Source: Mucilaginibacter psychrotolerans
Lineage (GTDB): Bacteria > Bacteroidota > Bacteroidia > Sphingobacteriales > Sphingobacteriaceae
Direction of reading: 5' to 3'
Length of the DNA stretch: 64,000 nucleotides
Assembly (NCBI RefSeq): GCF_004519315.1
Contig: NZ_SOZE01000017.1
Coordinates: 78,072-142,071 of the forward strand
Positions 28,362-36,941 of the stretch are shown here, in pieces. A program made the translations under genes and the position numbers. The notes beneath the pieces were generated by a model. It saw nothing but the letters and a program-made list of their open reading frames with translations. It ran no database searches and was not told the DNA's origin. The first letter of the stretch is position 1. Each line of letters starts with the position of its first letter.

Positions 28362-29843
28362 ATGAACACTTCATCAGAACGTCGGCAAAAACTCAATAAG
28401 GATATTATCCCCAACCTGGAATTCCGTCCTTTTATCGGAGGGAGTTTTATAAATCTACCCTCCGATAACGTGATGCCTGTTATTGACCCATATACTGGAA
28501 ATGTAATTATCACTGTTCCCCATTCGGGCGAACGAGAAGCTAATCTTGCAGTAGAAGCCGCCCGACACGCATTCGATAAAGGACCTTGGCCTAATCTACA
28601 TCCCCGAGAACGAGCTAATTACATGGTCAAACTGGCAAATATAATTGATAAAAATATCGAGACCATAGCCCTTGTTGAGACTTTGGACACAGGGCGACCT
28701 TTTAAAGGAGCACTCGGCTGGGAGATTCCAAATGCCTCAGAGGTATTCCGATACTATGCTGGGTGGGCGGACAAGATTACAGGATGTACTCTTCCAGACG
28801 TGGCGGGTGTAAATATTGAGACCTATCAAGAACCAGTCGGTGTTTGCGCCGCAATAATGCCATGGAACTTCCCATTCGCAGCTCTAGCCTGGAAAATCGC
28901 TCCTGCCTTAGCTGCTGGTTGTACTGTTGTTGTTAAAGCGTCGGAGCGCGCACCACTCACCACCCTACTTCTTGCAACGTACGTGAGTGAAGCTAACTTT
29001 CCTGCGGGAGTAATCAACATCATTGCTGGCACCGGAGATACGGCGGGTAATGCACTTGTGAAGAATCGTGATGTCGATAAAATATCTTTTACTGGTAGCA
29101 CTTCCACAGCACAACAAATAATCCAAAATTCTCTTGGTCACTTGCCGGGCTGGTCGCTAGAATTAGGTGGCAAAAGTGCCAATGTCATCTTAAACGATGC
29201 AAATCTTCAAGATGCCGCGCAAAATGCAATTGGAGCAATGTTCACGATGTCGGGGCAAGATTGTGGTGCGGGCTCACGATTACTTCTTGAGCGTAATATT
29301 GCCAAGGAGTTCCTATCCATTCTAATACCTCTAATCAAATCTCGACGTCTCGGTGATCCTATGGACGATGCAACTGAGCAAGGTCCACTCATCGACCATA
29401 ATCAATTTGAGCGAGTTAGCGAGTATGTAGACGAGGCTCGTAAATCGGGGGCTAACATTTTAATTGGGGGTAGCGGTACAAAGGATGGACCCAACTTTTA
29501 TCATCCTACATTGATCACGGATATCCCGCAAAATGCACGTATAGTTCGTGAAGAGATTTTTGGCCCTGTGGCTACTGTTCATTTGTTTGACGGGCTTGAT
29601 GAAGCTATCTCTATTGCAAACGATTCATGTTATTCATTAGGCGCTGCTATCTGGACAACATCTGCTGAAAAGGCACAAGAGTTTAGAAGAAAAATTAGAA
29701 CCGGAACTGTATGGCTTAATTGTTACGGATGGTATGATACTGTATCACCCTGGGGAGGAAGAGGCCTTTCCGGTCAAGGAAAGGAACTTGGCAAAGAAGG
29801 ACTTAGTGAGTTTTTAACAACCAAAGCCGTTTTTCGAAAATAG
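28362..29843 (+). CDS. NAD(P)-dependent aldehyde dehydrogenase
   Basis: This is a full-length (493 aa) member of the aldehyde dehydrogenase superfamily, which oxidises aldehydes to acids. The fold and catalytic signatures are clear: MPWNFPF near 165, the VVVKASERAP segment, FTGSTSTA near 243, the glutamate in LELGGKSAN near 267, and the catalytic Cys in GQDCGAGSR near 302. The C-terminal region EEIFGPV is also present. It is the first gene of a tight operon with a UbiA-like protein (1 bp gap) and an SDR (7 bp gap). The substrate cannot be predicted. Confidence 0.92.
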   Translation: MNTSSERRQKLNKDIIPNLEFRPFIGGSFINLPSDNVMPVIDPYTGNVIITVPHSGEREANLAVEAARHAFDKGPWPNLHPRERANYMVKLANIIDKNIETIALVETLDTGRPFKGALGWEIPNASEVFRYYAGWADKITGCTLPDVAGVNIETYQEPVGVCAAIMPWNFPFAALAWKIAPALAAGCTVVVKASERAPLTTLLLATYVSEANFPAGVINIIAGTGDTAGNALVKNRDVDKISFTGSTSTAQQIIQNSLGHLPGWSLELGGKSANVILNDANLQDAAQNAIGAMFTMSGQDCGAGSRLLLERNIAKEFLSILIPLIKSRRLGDPMDDATEQGPLIDHNQFERVSEYVDEARKSGANILIGGSGTKDGPNFYHPTLITDIPQNARIVREEIFGPVATVHLFDGLDEAISIANDSCYSLGAAIWTTSAEKAQEFRRKIRTGTVWLNCYGWYDTVSPWGGRGLSGQGKELGKEGLSEFLTTKAVFRK

Positions 29844-29844
29844 G

Positions 29845-30489
29845 ATGTCAATTGGAAAATCAAAATTACATTCGTCGCTGAACTATTTTGGTCAGCTTAG
29901 GATGTATTCATATGTTGATATCATTCTCATGATGGTTGCATTCAGAGCCGATACAATGATGATAGTGTCGTGTTCTTTCATGTGGTTTGGATTTTTAATA
30001 CACCTTGAATGGCAACATCGAGACCGAGGACGATTGGTTTGGCCTGTATGGGCTTGGATTATTCCATGGATTGCTGGCATAATAATTCACCCATCGGCAT
30101 TTCAGATACCAATTATAGCAACATGTGCAGCCTATTCTCTAAAGAAGCGATATCGTTGGATCGGTTTAATCTCATGGATAATCAACGGTGGTATCAAAGC
30201 TTGGATGGTAGCAATGATCCCGGCTCCTCTTTGGGGTATTTACCTTGTCGGCGGATTAATGTGCCTTCGAAATTTAGCTGGCGATATGAGAGATGGTGGT
30301 AAAGATTCTGCTGAAAAAGTCTTTACTCTGCCGGTTGCACTGGGACTTAAAAAAAACATTCCGTTCCTATATCCTAGTTGCCTTGTGGCTACTAGCATCA
30401 TATGGGTTTGCATTGGTGGGATTTCTTTTTTGTGGCTGGTTCCTGTATTTTTCATTCAGAGTTTAACCTATAATTTGACGCCAAGATAA
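29845..30489 (+). CDS. UbiA-like integral membrane prenyltransferase (divergent)
   Basis: A 214-aa, highly hydrophobic protein with about six to seven membrane segments. Its second motif, GDMRDGGKDSAEKVFTLPV near residues 145-163, fits the second Asp-rich motif of UbiA prenyltransferases. The first motif (NDxxD) is not recognisable; the matching region reads EWQHRDRGRLVW. It is also shorter than usual UbiA proteins (about 290 aa). The activity may therefore be altered or lost. It sits between a dehydrogenase and a reductase, which suggests a lipid-like or prenylated product. Confidence 0.6.
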   Translation: MSIGKSKLHSSLNYFGQLRMYSYVDIILMMVAFRADTMMIVSCSFMWFGFLIHLEWQHRDRGRLVWPVWAWIIPWIAGIIIHPSAFQIPIIATCAAYSLKKRYRWIGLISWIINGGIKAWMVAMIPAPLWGIYLVGGLMCLRNLAGDMRDGGKDSAEKVFTLPVALGLKKNIPFLYPSCLVATSIIWVCIGGISFLWLVPVFFIQSLTYNLTPR

Positions 30490-30496
30490 ACTTAAT

Positions 30497-31237
30497 ATGC
30501 ATAAAAAAGTGTTAGTAACCGGAGCGGCCGGATATATCGGCAAAGCAGTGTGTTCCGTGTTTGCAGCGGATGGTTGGCAACTCGGTGCCATTGATTTACT
30601 TGATTCTCCCAATATTTGCATTGCCGAAGAAAAATGTGATTTGTCTGAACCGCTCGGCACCAAGCAATCTGTAGACGCTATTGCGCAAAAACTTGGAGGA
30701 ATTGATTCTATCGTTTGTTGTGCAGGACAAATGATGAGCAATGACGGAGCGATAGGAGTAGTTACTTCGGAAATTTTTCAAAAAACACTAACATCCAATG
30801 TGTTGGGAACATTTAACGCAATTAATGCAGTACTTCCGTACTTACGCAATAGCGATTATCCCTCAATTACAGTCGTTGGAAGTCTCGTGGCTTCTTTTGG
30901 ATCCGCGTCTTCGGAACTAGCCTATACAACATCAAAAGGAGCAGTAGAAGCTATGGTTAAAGAAATGGCCGTTTCCCTTGCACATGGTGGAATTCGTGTT
31001 AATTGTGTATCTCCTGGACCGTTGGCAGGCGGCTTATTCCCAACGTACCCTGATAGTATTGGAGAAAAATACCGTCTAAATCGTATCCCCTTAGGCAGTC
31101 GAGGAACTAGCGATGACGCTGCATATGCATGCCTTTATTTGGCTTCAAGACAGGCTTCGTATATTACTGGCGCTGTTCTCAAAGTCGACGGTGGAGCATC
31201 GGCTGCATTTCTTGCACGAAATCCTGAAGAGGAATAA
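30497..31237 (+). CDS. SDR-family NAD(P)-dependent oxidoreductase
   Basis: A classic short-chain dehydrogenase/reductase of 246 aa. It has the cofactor motif TGAAGYIG at residues 8-15, a CAG motif near 75, a catalytic serine in the VVGSLV segment, and YTTSK (Tyr-x-x-x-Lys) near 150. It ends with ITGAVLKVDGGASA, as usual for FabG-like members. It is the last gene of the aldehyde dehydrogenase/UbiA-like operon. The substrate is not predictable. Confidence 0.92.
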   Translation: MHKKVLVTGAAGYIGKAVCSVFAADGWQLGAIDLLDSPNICIAEEKCDLSEPLGTKQSVDAIAQKLGGIDSIVCCAGQMMSNDGAIGVVTSEIFQKTLTSNVLGTFNAINAVLPYLRNSDYPSITVVGSLVASFGSASSELAYTTSKGAVEAMVKEMAVSLAHGGIRVNCVSPGPLAGGLFPTYPDSIGEKYRLNRIPLGSRGTSDDAAYACLYLASRQASYITGAVLKVDGGASAAFLARNPEEE

Positions 31238-31324
31238 TCACTATTAAAATTGACTTCCGCCCAAATGCTTTGCCTTAATGTTGAATCAATCCGCATTCTT
31301 GGGGAAGAAGTTTAAGCGTATATT

Positions 31325-31560
31325 TTAGCGAGTTTGAACAGGAAAAAGGTAGTGTGTCCAACGGATTTTGATGTAGCTAAATATTTTGATTTTTCCGTTG
31401 AATGATTCTGCTGAATCATTGGTGCTTTTGTTGTTAAAGAAGTTCAGAATTGATTCATAGTGAGCGTGTACAGACCTTCACCGTGTAAAAAGCACTTCCT
31501 CGAGACTCTTCCACATCATTATCCAGATGGCGAGCCGCTTGAACGCGTGTTTTTTGCTTT
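31325..31560 (-). pseudogene. Transposase remnant (C-terminal part, frameshifted)
   Basis: On the minus strand the frame reads HYESILNFFNNKSTNDSAES followed by FNGKIK and a terminal stop at 31325-31327. This is the C-terminal pattern of a Bacteroidota ISL3-like transposase (NRSTNASAESFNAKIK in related proteins). Upstream, NDVEESRGSAFYTVKV is in another frame, so at least one frameshift separates them. The N-terminal catalytic part is missing. Confidence 0.75.
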
Positions 31561-32042
31561 TGCAGACCGTTAAAACCACATTCGCGGGCTGTGGAAAGGG
31601 AGATAAAAGATGCTGATGGTCTCAAATGGGGTCACCAAATTGCTGCTAAAGTTGTAGGTGTTTTCCAATAAATAGTTGCGACTTTTCGAAGCTTTGCATA
31701 ATGAAATTGAAAGCAGGCCAATTGAACTCAATATTTTAGCCATAACAGTCTCTAAGTGATAATCGCAGTGGGTGAATTGAATTCTTGAACATTGTTGAGC
31801 AATAATCGATTAGGAGCACAAAGTAATTACTCGGATAATCCAATTAATTCTTGGGGATAAGTAATCAATTTGATAAGATAATTGCGTAGGAAATGGAATA
31901 CACCCTGTCACACACTTGTAATCCGCGATAACCAAAGTAGACTCCTTTTCTTCATCATTTCAACGAATTAAATGAATGGCAATTTTTGGTCTCGGTCTCC
32001 CTGTCACTTGAAAAATTGCTTGCACCAGTAAAAACATCTACA
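31561..32042. other. Gene-free stretch beyond the transposase remnant
   Basis: No intact gene. The sequence is degenerate and AT-rich. Some may be eroded insertion-sequence or host DNA that I cannot identify. Confidence 0.35.
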
Positions 32043-32876
32043 TCAATAGCTGATTTTAGCTGACAAGCCTAAAGTGTGCACGTACGCGTAATTAGGGTTA
32101 TCGTTGCCATATTTGTATTGTAATCCAATTGAAAATTTCTTATATATACGCCTGTCCAATGATGTTTTTATTATACCGCCAAAATTGTCATTGGTAATTG
32201 CGTCAATGTCGGAGATAATATAGTAATAGTTGCCTGAAATGGCCGCTACCCAGTTTTCCTCCTGGTGTTGGTTAAGGTCCCTGAACGTATATTCGAAAAA
32301 TGCTCCTGTAGTAGAATAGAACTTCGAGGCGTCATATGTTTTACTGTTTCTGCTGCCGAAATTCCCAAAGGGTCCTAGAGCGATGCTATGCACACTAGTT
32401 ATATAGCTTCCAGGAACTGCGCCGGAAAAAACCTGGGAAACATAGTTGGCTCCATAACGCAACTGCCCGAAATACAGGCGTTCATTAAATTCCTTATCAG
32501 AATTGTAGGACGGGTTAAATTCAATGCTTTGCCTCCAAACATATGTGCGCAAAGGGTTTGTACTGCTTCTTTGGACTGTGGGTAGATACAGTTTGCCTAT
32601 TTTGAACTGAACCAAAACATTATTTTCCGATGAGGTTACTCCGTCCCCTATATTTACTTCACTGGTCGGTAGTATAAATATATTACTGTGAATGTTAAAA
32701 GATAAGTATTTGGCAACATCCGCCTCCTCAGCCTCCGTTCGGTTAAATGCAAATGAAAATATATTAAGCACCTTATTACTAGCAAAATCATGAGTGGCAC
32801 CCAAACGAATAAAATCCTGTGCTTTGGCATTCAATATTACGAAGCAGCTTCCTAAAATAAATAGCAATTTTTTCAT
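32043..32876 (-). CDS. Secreted or outer-membrane beta-strand-rich protein (277 aa)
   Basis: A signal peptide is clear (MKKLLFILGSCFVILNAKAQ, with cleavage after AQ likely). The mature part alternates aromatic and polar residues in short strands and ends with LGLSAKISY, a terminal aromatic typical of outer membrane barrels. I do not recognise the family. Its start overlaps the stop of the 88-aa gene upstream in an ATGA arrangement, so the two are co-translated. Confidence 0.65.
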   Translation of the reverse strand: MKKLLFILGSCFVILNAKAQDFIRLGATHDFASNKVLNIFSFAFNRTEAEEADVAKYLSFNIHSNIFILPTSEVNIGDGVTSSENNVLVQFKIGKLYLPTVQRSSTNPLRTYVWRQSIEFNPSYNSDKEFNERLYFGQLRYGANYVSQVFSGAVPGSYITSVHSIALGPFGNFGSRNSKTYDASKFYSTTGAFFEYTFRDLNQHQEENWVAAISGNYYYIISDIDAITNDNFGGIIKTSLDRRIYKKFSIGLQYKYGNDNPNYAYVHTLGLSAKISY

Positions 32877-33139
32877 TGGATGTATTTTACGATTTTAAGG
32901 ATGTCATTTCCAGTTTTCAAGTCTTCAAACATGTCATTGATCAATGCCGCTCCATCGATTTGCTTCCAGGTATTCAAAATATCGTGGCAAAAATTTAGTT
33001 TGAATTCTTTAGCGATATAAACGTCTTCAATTTCTTGATCCAAATCGATTGATTGATAAGAATAGGGCGTATAAGCAGCGATGATTTTTTGAAGTAAAAC
33101 CGCATTGCTTTCCAATTTAAATGCGAGTGATGTGGCCAT
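32873..33139 (-). CDS. Small soluble hypothetical protein (88 aa)
   Basis: An acidic protein with no signal peptide and no recognised motif, translationally coupled (ATGA) to the secreted barrel-like protein that follows. It may be a partner of that protein; its function is unknown. Confidence 0.5.
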   Translation of the reverse strand: MATSLAFKLESNAVLLQKIIAAYTPYSYQSIDLDQEIEDVYIAKEFKLNFCHDILNTWKQIDGAALINDMFEDLKTGNDILKIVKYIQ

Positions 33140-33621
33140 AAGGTGTTGGTTTAAAGTTCACTGTAAATATAACAAACAAATTCAGAAAGAGAAACCCATA
33201 GTCATTCCGTTAATATATTTACCGCTCTGTCTGCAGTTTGGGTTTTCAAAAAATGGAATTACAATGACCCCGATTAAGACCGGCGACGCACGTCGAAGCC
33301 AAACTGATATTCCATCTAAAAAACTATTGCCAATTTTAGTTTTCTGTGTATAGTAATAATTGATGTATGAGACATGGTACACACCATGTTACACATTTTG
33401 TGATACAACGATTTAAAAAATCTAATTCCTTCAATTCTTTAGTTGGGATGGATTTTTTAAAGCGCTTCCCTTGGGGACGCCAAATTGAGGCAAAGGCAGA
33501 GTTTAATTGTTATTATTAGTCATTAATAAGAAACGATAAATCCAGCTATACTCAATATTTGCATTAGCCTGTTTTTCAAAATGTCACACAAAGTGATACA
33601 CATTTTGGAACACATGGAACG
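33140..33621. other. Intergenic region before the integrase gene
   Basis: About 480 AT-rich bases with no credible gene. Repeats of the words GATACA, ACACAT and TGTTACAC near 33380-33610 could be binding sites for the recombinase or its regulators, but I cannot confirm this. Confidence 0.35.
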
Positions 33622-34899
33622 ATGCAGCACCTAATCCACCGCGCCAATACCTATTATTTTAATCGACGTGTGCCCTTAGAAATTAAGGAATACGACCCGC
33701 GCCCACTTATACGGTTTTCCCTCAAAACCGATAGCAGAACCCAGGCTATGAAGCTTGCGGCACTTAAAAATATAGAGCTGGAAAACTACTGGAAGGCGTT
33801 GATAGAAACCGGCCAAAAGCACAGCCATACCAATTACAAGCAGGTTGTTGACCGGGCTAGCCTGTTTGGCTTTAACTATCAATCAAGCCAGGAACTGGCT
33901 ATCGGCCCCTTACCTGAACTGATTAATCGGCTTCTATTTGTCGCAAAATCGGGAATCCAGGAAAAACCTACCGAAGCCGTCTTGGGCGGCGTTGCAAAGC
34001 CTGAAATCAAACTCGACGATGCTCTGACGAAGTTTTGGGATTTGTCTAACGACGTAGTTCTAAGCAAATCTGCCCATCAAATTAAAAAATGGAAAAACCC
34101 GCGCCGTTTAGCGATGAAAAACTTAATCTCCTGCATTGGCAATAAGGTAATAACGGAACTGAACAGAGATGACCTCCTTAAATTCCGCGACTGGTGGATT
34201 AACCGGATTCTGAATGAAGAATTGAAAAACTGCGGTGCCAACAAAAACTTCAAGCAATTAAAATCGATTATCTCCAGGGTGAGCGATCACTATAAGCTAA
34301 ATATTGACACAAAGCATCTTTTCCACAAACTCAAATTGGACGATGACACAGAATCTCGCTCATCATTTTCTACTGATTACATTTTAAACACCCTACTTAA
34401 TGCCGACAATCTAAGTGGTATGAAAGACGAATATAAGAACATGATCTTTGTCTTTGCTGAAACAGGCGTTGGCATTGATGAGCAGGCAGGTGTATTACCA
34501 GAGGACATTATTTTGGATGATACAATACCGCATATTGTTATTACCCCAAGGCCTAAAAACAAGCTAAAGACAAAGTACCGTAAAAGGCTGATTCCTCTTA
34601 CTGGATTTGCTTTGGATGCCTTTAAAAAGTATCCTTTAGGGTTCTCTACCTTGATTGATAATCCTGACAGTATTTCATCAGCGATTGCAAAATACCTAAA
34701 AGAGAACGATTTGCTTCCTACAGATAAGCATTCCCTTTACTCCCTGCGCCATAGTTTCCAGGATAGATTATTAGCAGTTAATACTCCTGACAGGGTACAG
34801 GCTGATTTAATGGGTCATAAATTTGTTCGAGAAGCTTATGGAAACGGATCTACTTTGGAGCAAAAAAAGGAATGGATGTTGAAAATCCAACTGCTTTGA
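33622..34899 (+). CDS. Phage-type tyrosine recombinase (integrase) with altered Arg I
   Basis: The N-terminal part resembles the DUF6538 region of phage-type integrases (HRANTYYFNRRVP). Catalytic elements in the C-terminal half are the lysine in KYRKRLIPL near 315, SLRHSF near 374 (Arg II, with the following His), MGHKF near 396, and the likely nucleophile Tyr in EAYGNG near 405. The first catalytic arginine, normally in the TGxR motif, is Gly here (ETGVGIDEQAG near 280). The gene is complete at 425 aa. It would be expected to integrate the element into tRNA-fMet. If Arg I is truly lost, activity may be low or absent. Confidence 0.82.
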   Translation: MQHLIHRANTYYFNRRVPLEIKEYDPRPLIRFSLKTDSRTQAMKLAALKNIELENYWKALIETGQKHSHTNYKQVVDRASLFGFNYQSSQELAIGPLPELINRLLFVAKSGIQEKPTEAVLGGVAKPEIKLDDALTKFWDLSNDVVLSKSAHQIKKWKNPRRLAMKNLISCIGNKVITELNRDDLLKFRDWWINRILNEELKNCGANKNFKQLKSIISRVSDHYKLNIDTKHLFHKLKLDDDTESRSSFSTDYILNTLLNADNLSGMKDEYKNMIFVFAETGVGIDEQAGVLPEDIILDDTIPHIVITPRPKNKLKTKYRKRLIPLTGFALDAFKKYPLGFSTLIDNPDSISSAIAKYLKENDLLPTDKHSLYSLRHSFQDRLLAVNTPDRVQADLMGHKFVREAYGNGSTLEQKKEWMLKIQLL

Positions 34900-35162
34900 T
34901 ATCCCTGATCGTTAAATTTCCCTTTTTTATATCTCCAATAACCCAAGCAGGGTGATTTTTTAATCTTTAATTAAAATCCGCTTGAACCTGTCACAAGTAA
35001 TACGAAGCAAAAAAACATCAGATTGTTCTACGAATTTCTACCGTTTATTGAACTTTCATCAGGTTATAAAAAAACAGTCACATAAAGCGTATTAAAATTA
35101 TAATTGATTTAAATCAATCATTGCTACAGTTTTGTCAATTAGTTTAATATAAATCCCAAGCT

Positions 35163-36587
35163 TTATTTGCTAATGTAATTTTCACTTATGAATCTACTTA
35201 ATGTTATGTTTGTCAGAGATGGATTTGCAGCACCCATTCTTGGAAAGGTACTGGGTCCTAAAATATAGAGACTCTCAGTATCTAAAAATGAACCATCATA
35301 ATTTAATGAATCTCCGAAAGGTATTGTACCGCCTTCGTGATCTACAGTTCCCAGTGGGCAATAATATGGTTCACAACTCATCTTTGATTCGGAATTTTCA
35401 ATTTTTTTTAATACATCCGAATAAGTGAAACCCGCGGTTCCAAATTTAGGAAAGATTACTTCCTTTTGCGAAAAGTTAAAATAAATCATTAATTCGCTAT
35501 GAATATTTTTTATCTCTTCAACTTGTTGAATTAACACAAAATCATCAAAAGCATTCAACTTAACTTCTACATATGGGAGAGTCCCGTTTGATTTAAATTG
35601 TAAATGGGTCTGGTCAGGTAGTTGTTCTCCAAGTCCCCATATGTCCAATAGGTAATAATTTTGAGACTTTTTCAGAGAGCAGAAAGTGTTTGAACGTACA
35701 ATTTGATTTCCAATTTTGACTACACTGTTATCAGAAACAAAATCATCTAAATTAATCAAGCTTTTGTTTATTCGCACTAATACTCCCTGTATAATATGAT
35801 CATAGATTTTAAATTTATTAAATTTATTTCTTATGGATTTTCGTGTTCTAGCTAGTGATCTTACAAGGCGAGAGTTTTCTATTGTTCCAGATGCCAAAAC
35901 ACATTTACTAACTAATAGTGCCTTACTTTCTCTGTTGTTAATGTATTCTAACTTCCAGTTTTTCCCATCTTTACTTATTCCCTTAACGTTACAATTGGTT
36001 AGAATATGGCACTCTCCCTCAGTACTGCTTAATAGACTGTAAAGCGGCGAATACACCAACCCGCTCAACCCTTCAAAACTCTGCTTTGCTCTAGGAGTGT
36101 TTTGAAATCCTGTTAGCTTTGCGTTATCGAACAAATTCAAAAGTTTATTTTTCAATGTACTTTCATCCCAATTTGTTAATTCCTTATAAACGACCTGATA
36201 ATTGTCCCTAAATAATGAACTCTCTACGGGCCATTGATGTAATGCATAATTTTCCATCGGCAAAATTACGCCACGCCAATAAAGAGATCTGCCGCCGACT
36301 AAAGATCGTAATCCCGAATGGTTTTGAAAATGCGGTGGACTTAAGCTATTGTTAACCTTTTTAAAGAAGGGATCTAATAGATGGCCTTGTAGCCAGGTTT
36401 TAAAAGCTCGGGAAGTGGGTTGTAATGAATTTAAATGTGCCAACGGTCCTATAGGACCAGATTCTATAATTAATATTTTTATTCCTTTTTTTGATAATAT
36501 ATTACCGCATTCTAGCCCTGATAGTCCAGCTCCAACTATAACAATGTCATAGTTTTCACTTTCATTTAGTTGTGTTAGGAACTTCAC
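35163..36587 (-). CDS. FAD-dependent GMC-like oxidoreductase
   Basis: The FAD-binding motif IVIVGAGLSGLECG lies at residues 15-28, with IIESGP after the second strand. The C-terminal part has GPSTFPRMGAANPSLTN and ends in an RFISENY helix, as in the GMC oxidoreductase C-terminal domain. GMC enzymes oxidise alcohol or sugar substrates using FAD. It is the last gene of the tight five-gene operon that begins with the HUP-like protein at 40133, and the stop of the small membrane gene directly abuts its start. Confidence 0.8.
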   Translation of the reverse strand: MKFLTQLNESENYDIVIVGAGLSGLECGNILSKKGIKILIIESGPIGPLAHLNSLQPTSRAFKTWLQGHLLDPFFKKVNNSLSPPHFQNHSGLRSLVGGRSLYWRGVILPMENYALHQWPVESSLFRDNYQVVYKELTNWDESTLKNKLLNLFDNAKLTGFQNTPRAKQSFEGLSGLVYSPLYSLLSSTEGECHILTNCNVKGISKDGKNWKLEYINNRESKALLVSKCVLASGTIENSRLVRSLARTRKSIRNKFNKFKIYDHIIQGVLVRINKSLINLDDFVSDNSVVKIGNQIVRSNTFCSLKKSQNYYLLDIWGLGEQLPDQTHLQFKSNGTLPYVEVKLNAFDDFVLIQQVEEIKNIHSELMIYFNFSQKEVIFPKFGTAGFTYSDVLKKIENSESKMSCEPYYCPLGTVDHEGGTIPFGDSLNYDGSFLDTESLYILGPSTFPRMGAANPSLTNITLSRFISENYISK

Positions 36588-36941
36588 TTAAATGAATTTA
36601 TTTGTCACCGAAACGACAAACCATGATATTACAACTAATGTTAGCAGACCGAGAGAAAAACATATCGTTGCAAAAATCATACATACTTGCCAAGATGTGA
36701 ATATTCCAATAATTGCAATCACTAATGATAGAGAAAACTCGATTACTGTACTAAGCAACCAATACATCAGGTTTTTAAAAGTGCTAGTGCTGTCGTATGC
36801 TGAAAAGATGTTTTGATCCTTTGATTTACTTAACTGCACTAAAGTGGGAAGTAGTGTAACTAACGTTGCGCTTATCGCGAATAAACTTCCACACAACCCC
36901 GATAAAGTTTGACAATAATTTTGAATAAATTCAGTCGTCAT
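36588..36941 (-). CDS. Small membrane protein of the RuBisCO-like operon (117 aa)
   Basis: Three hydrophobic segments, near residues 15-33 (GSLFAISATLVTLLPTLV), 58-80 and 85-110. No family is recognised. Its start overlaps the stop of the RuBisCO-like gene by 4 bp (ATGA), and it abuts the FAD oxidoreductase gene, so it is part of the operon. It may anchor an enzyme or act as a small transporter subunit; neither is shown. Confidence 0.6.
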   Translation of the reverse strand: MTTEFIQNYCQTLSGLCGSLFAISATLVTLLPTLVQLSKSKDQNIFSAYDSTSTFKNLMYWLLSTVIEFSLSLVIAIIGIFTSWQVCMIFATICFSLGLLTLVVISWFVVSVTNKFI

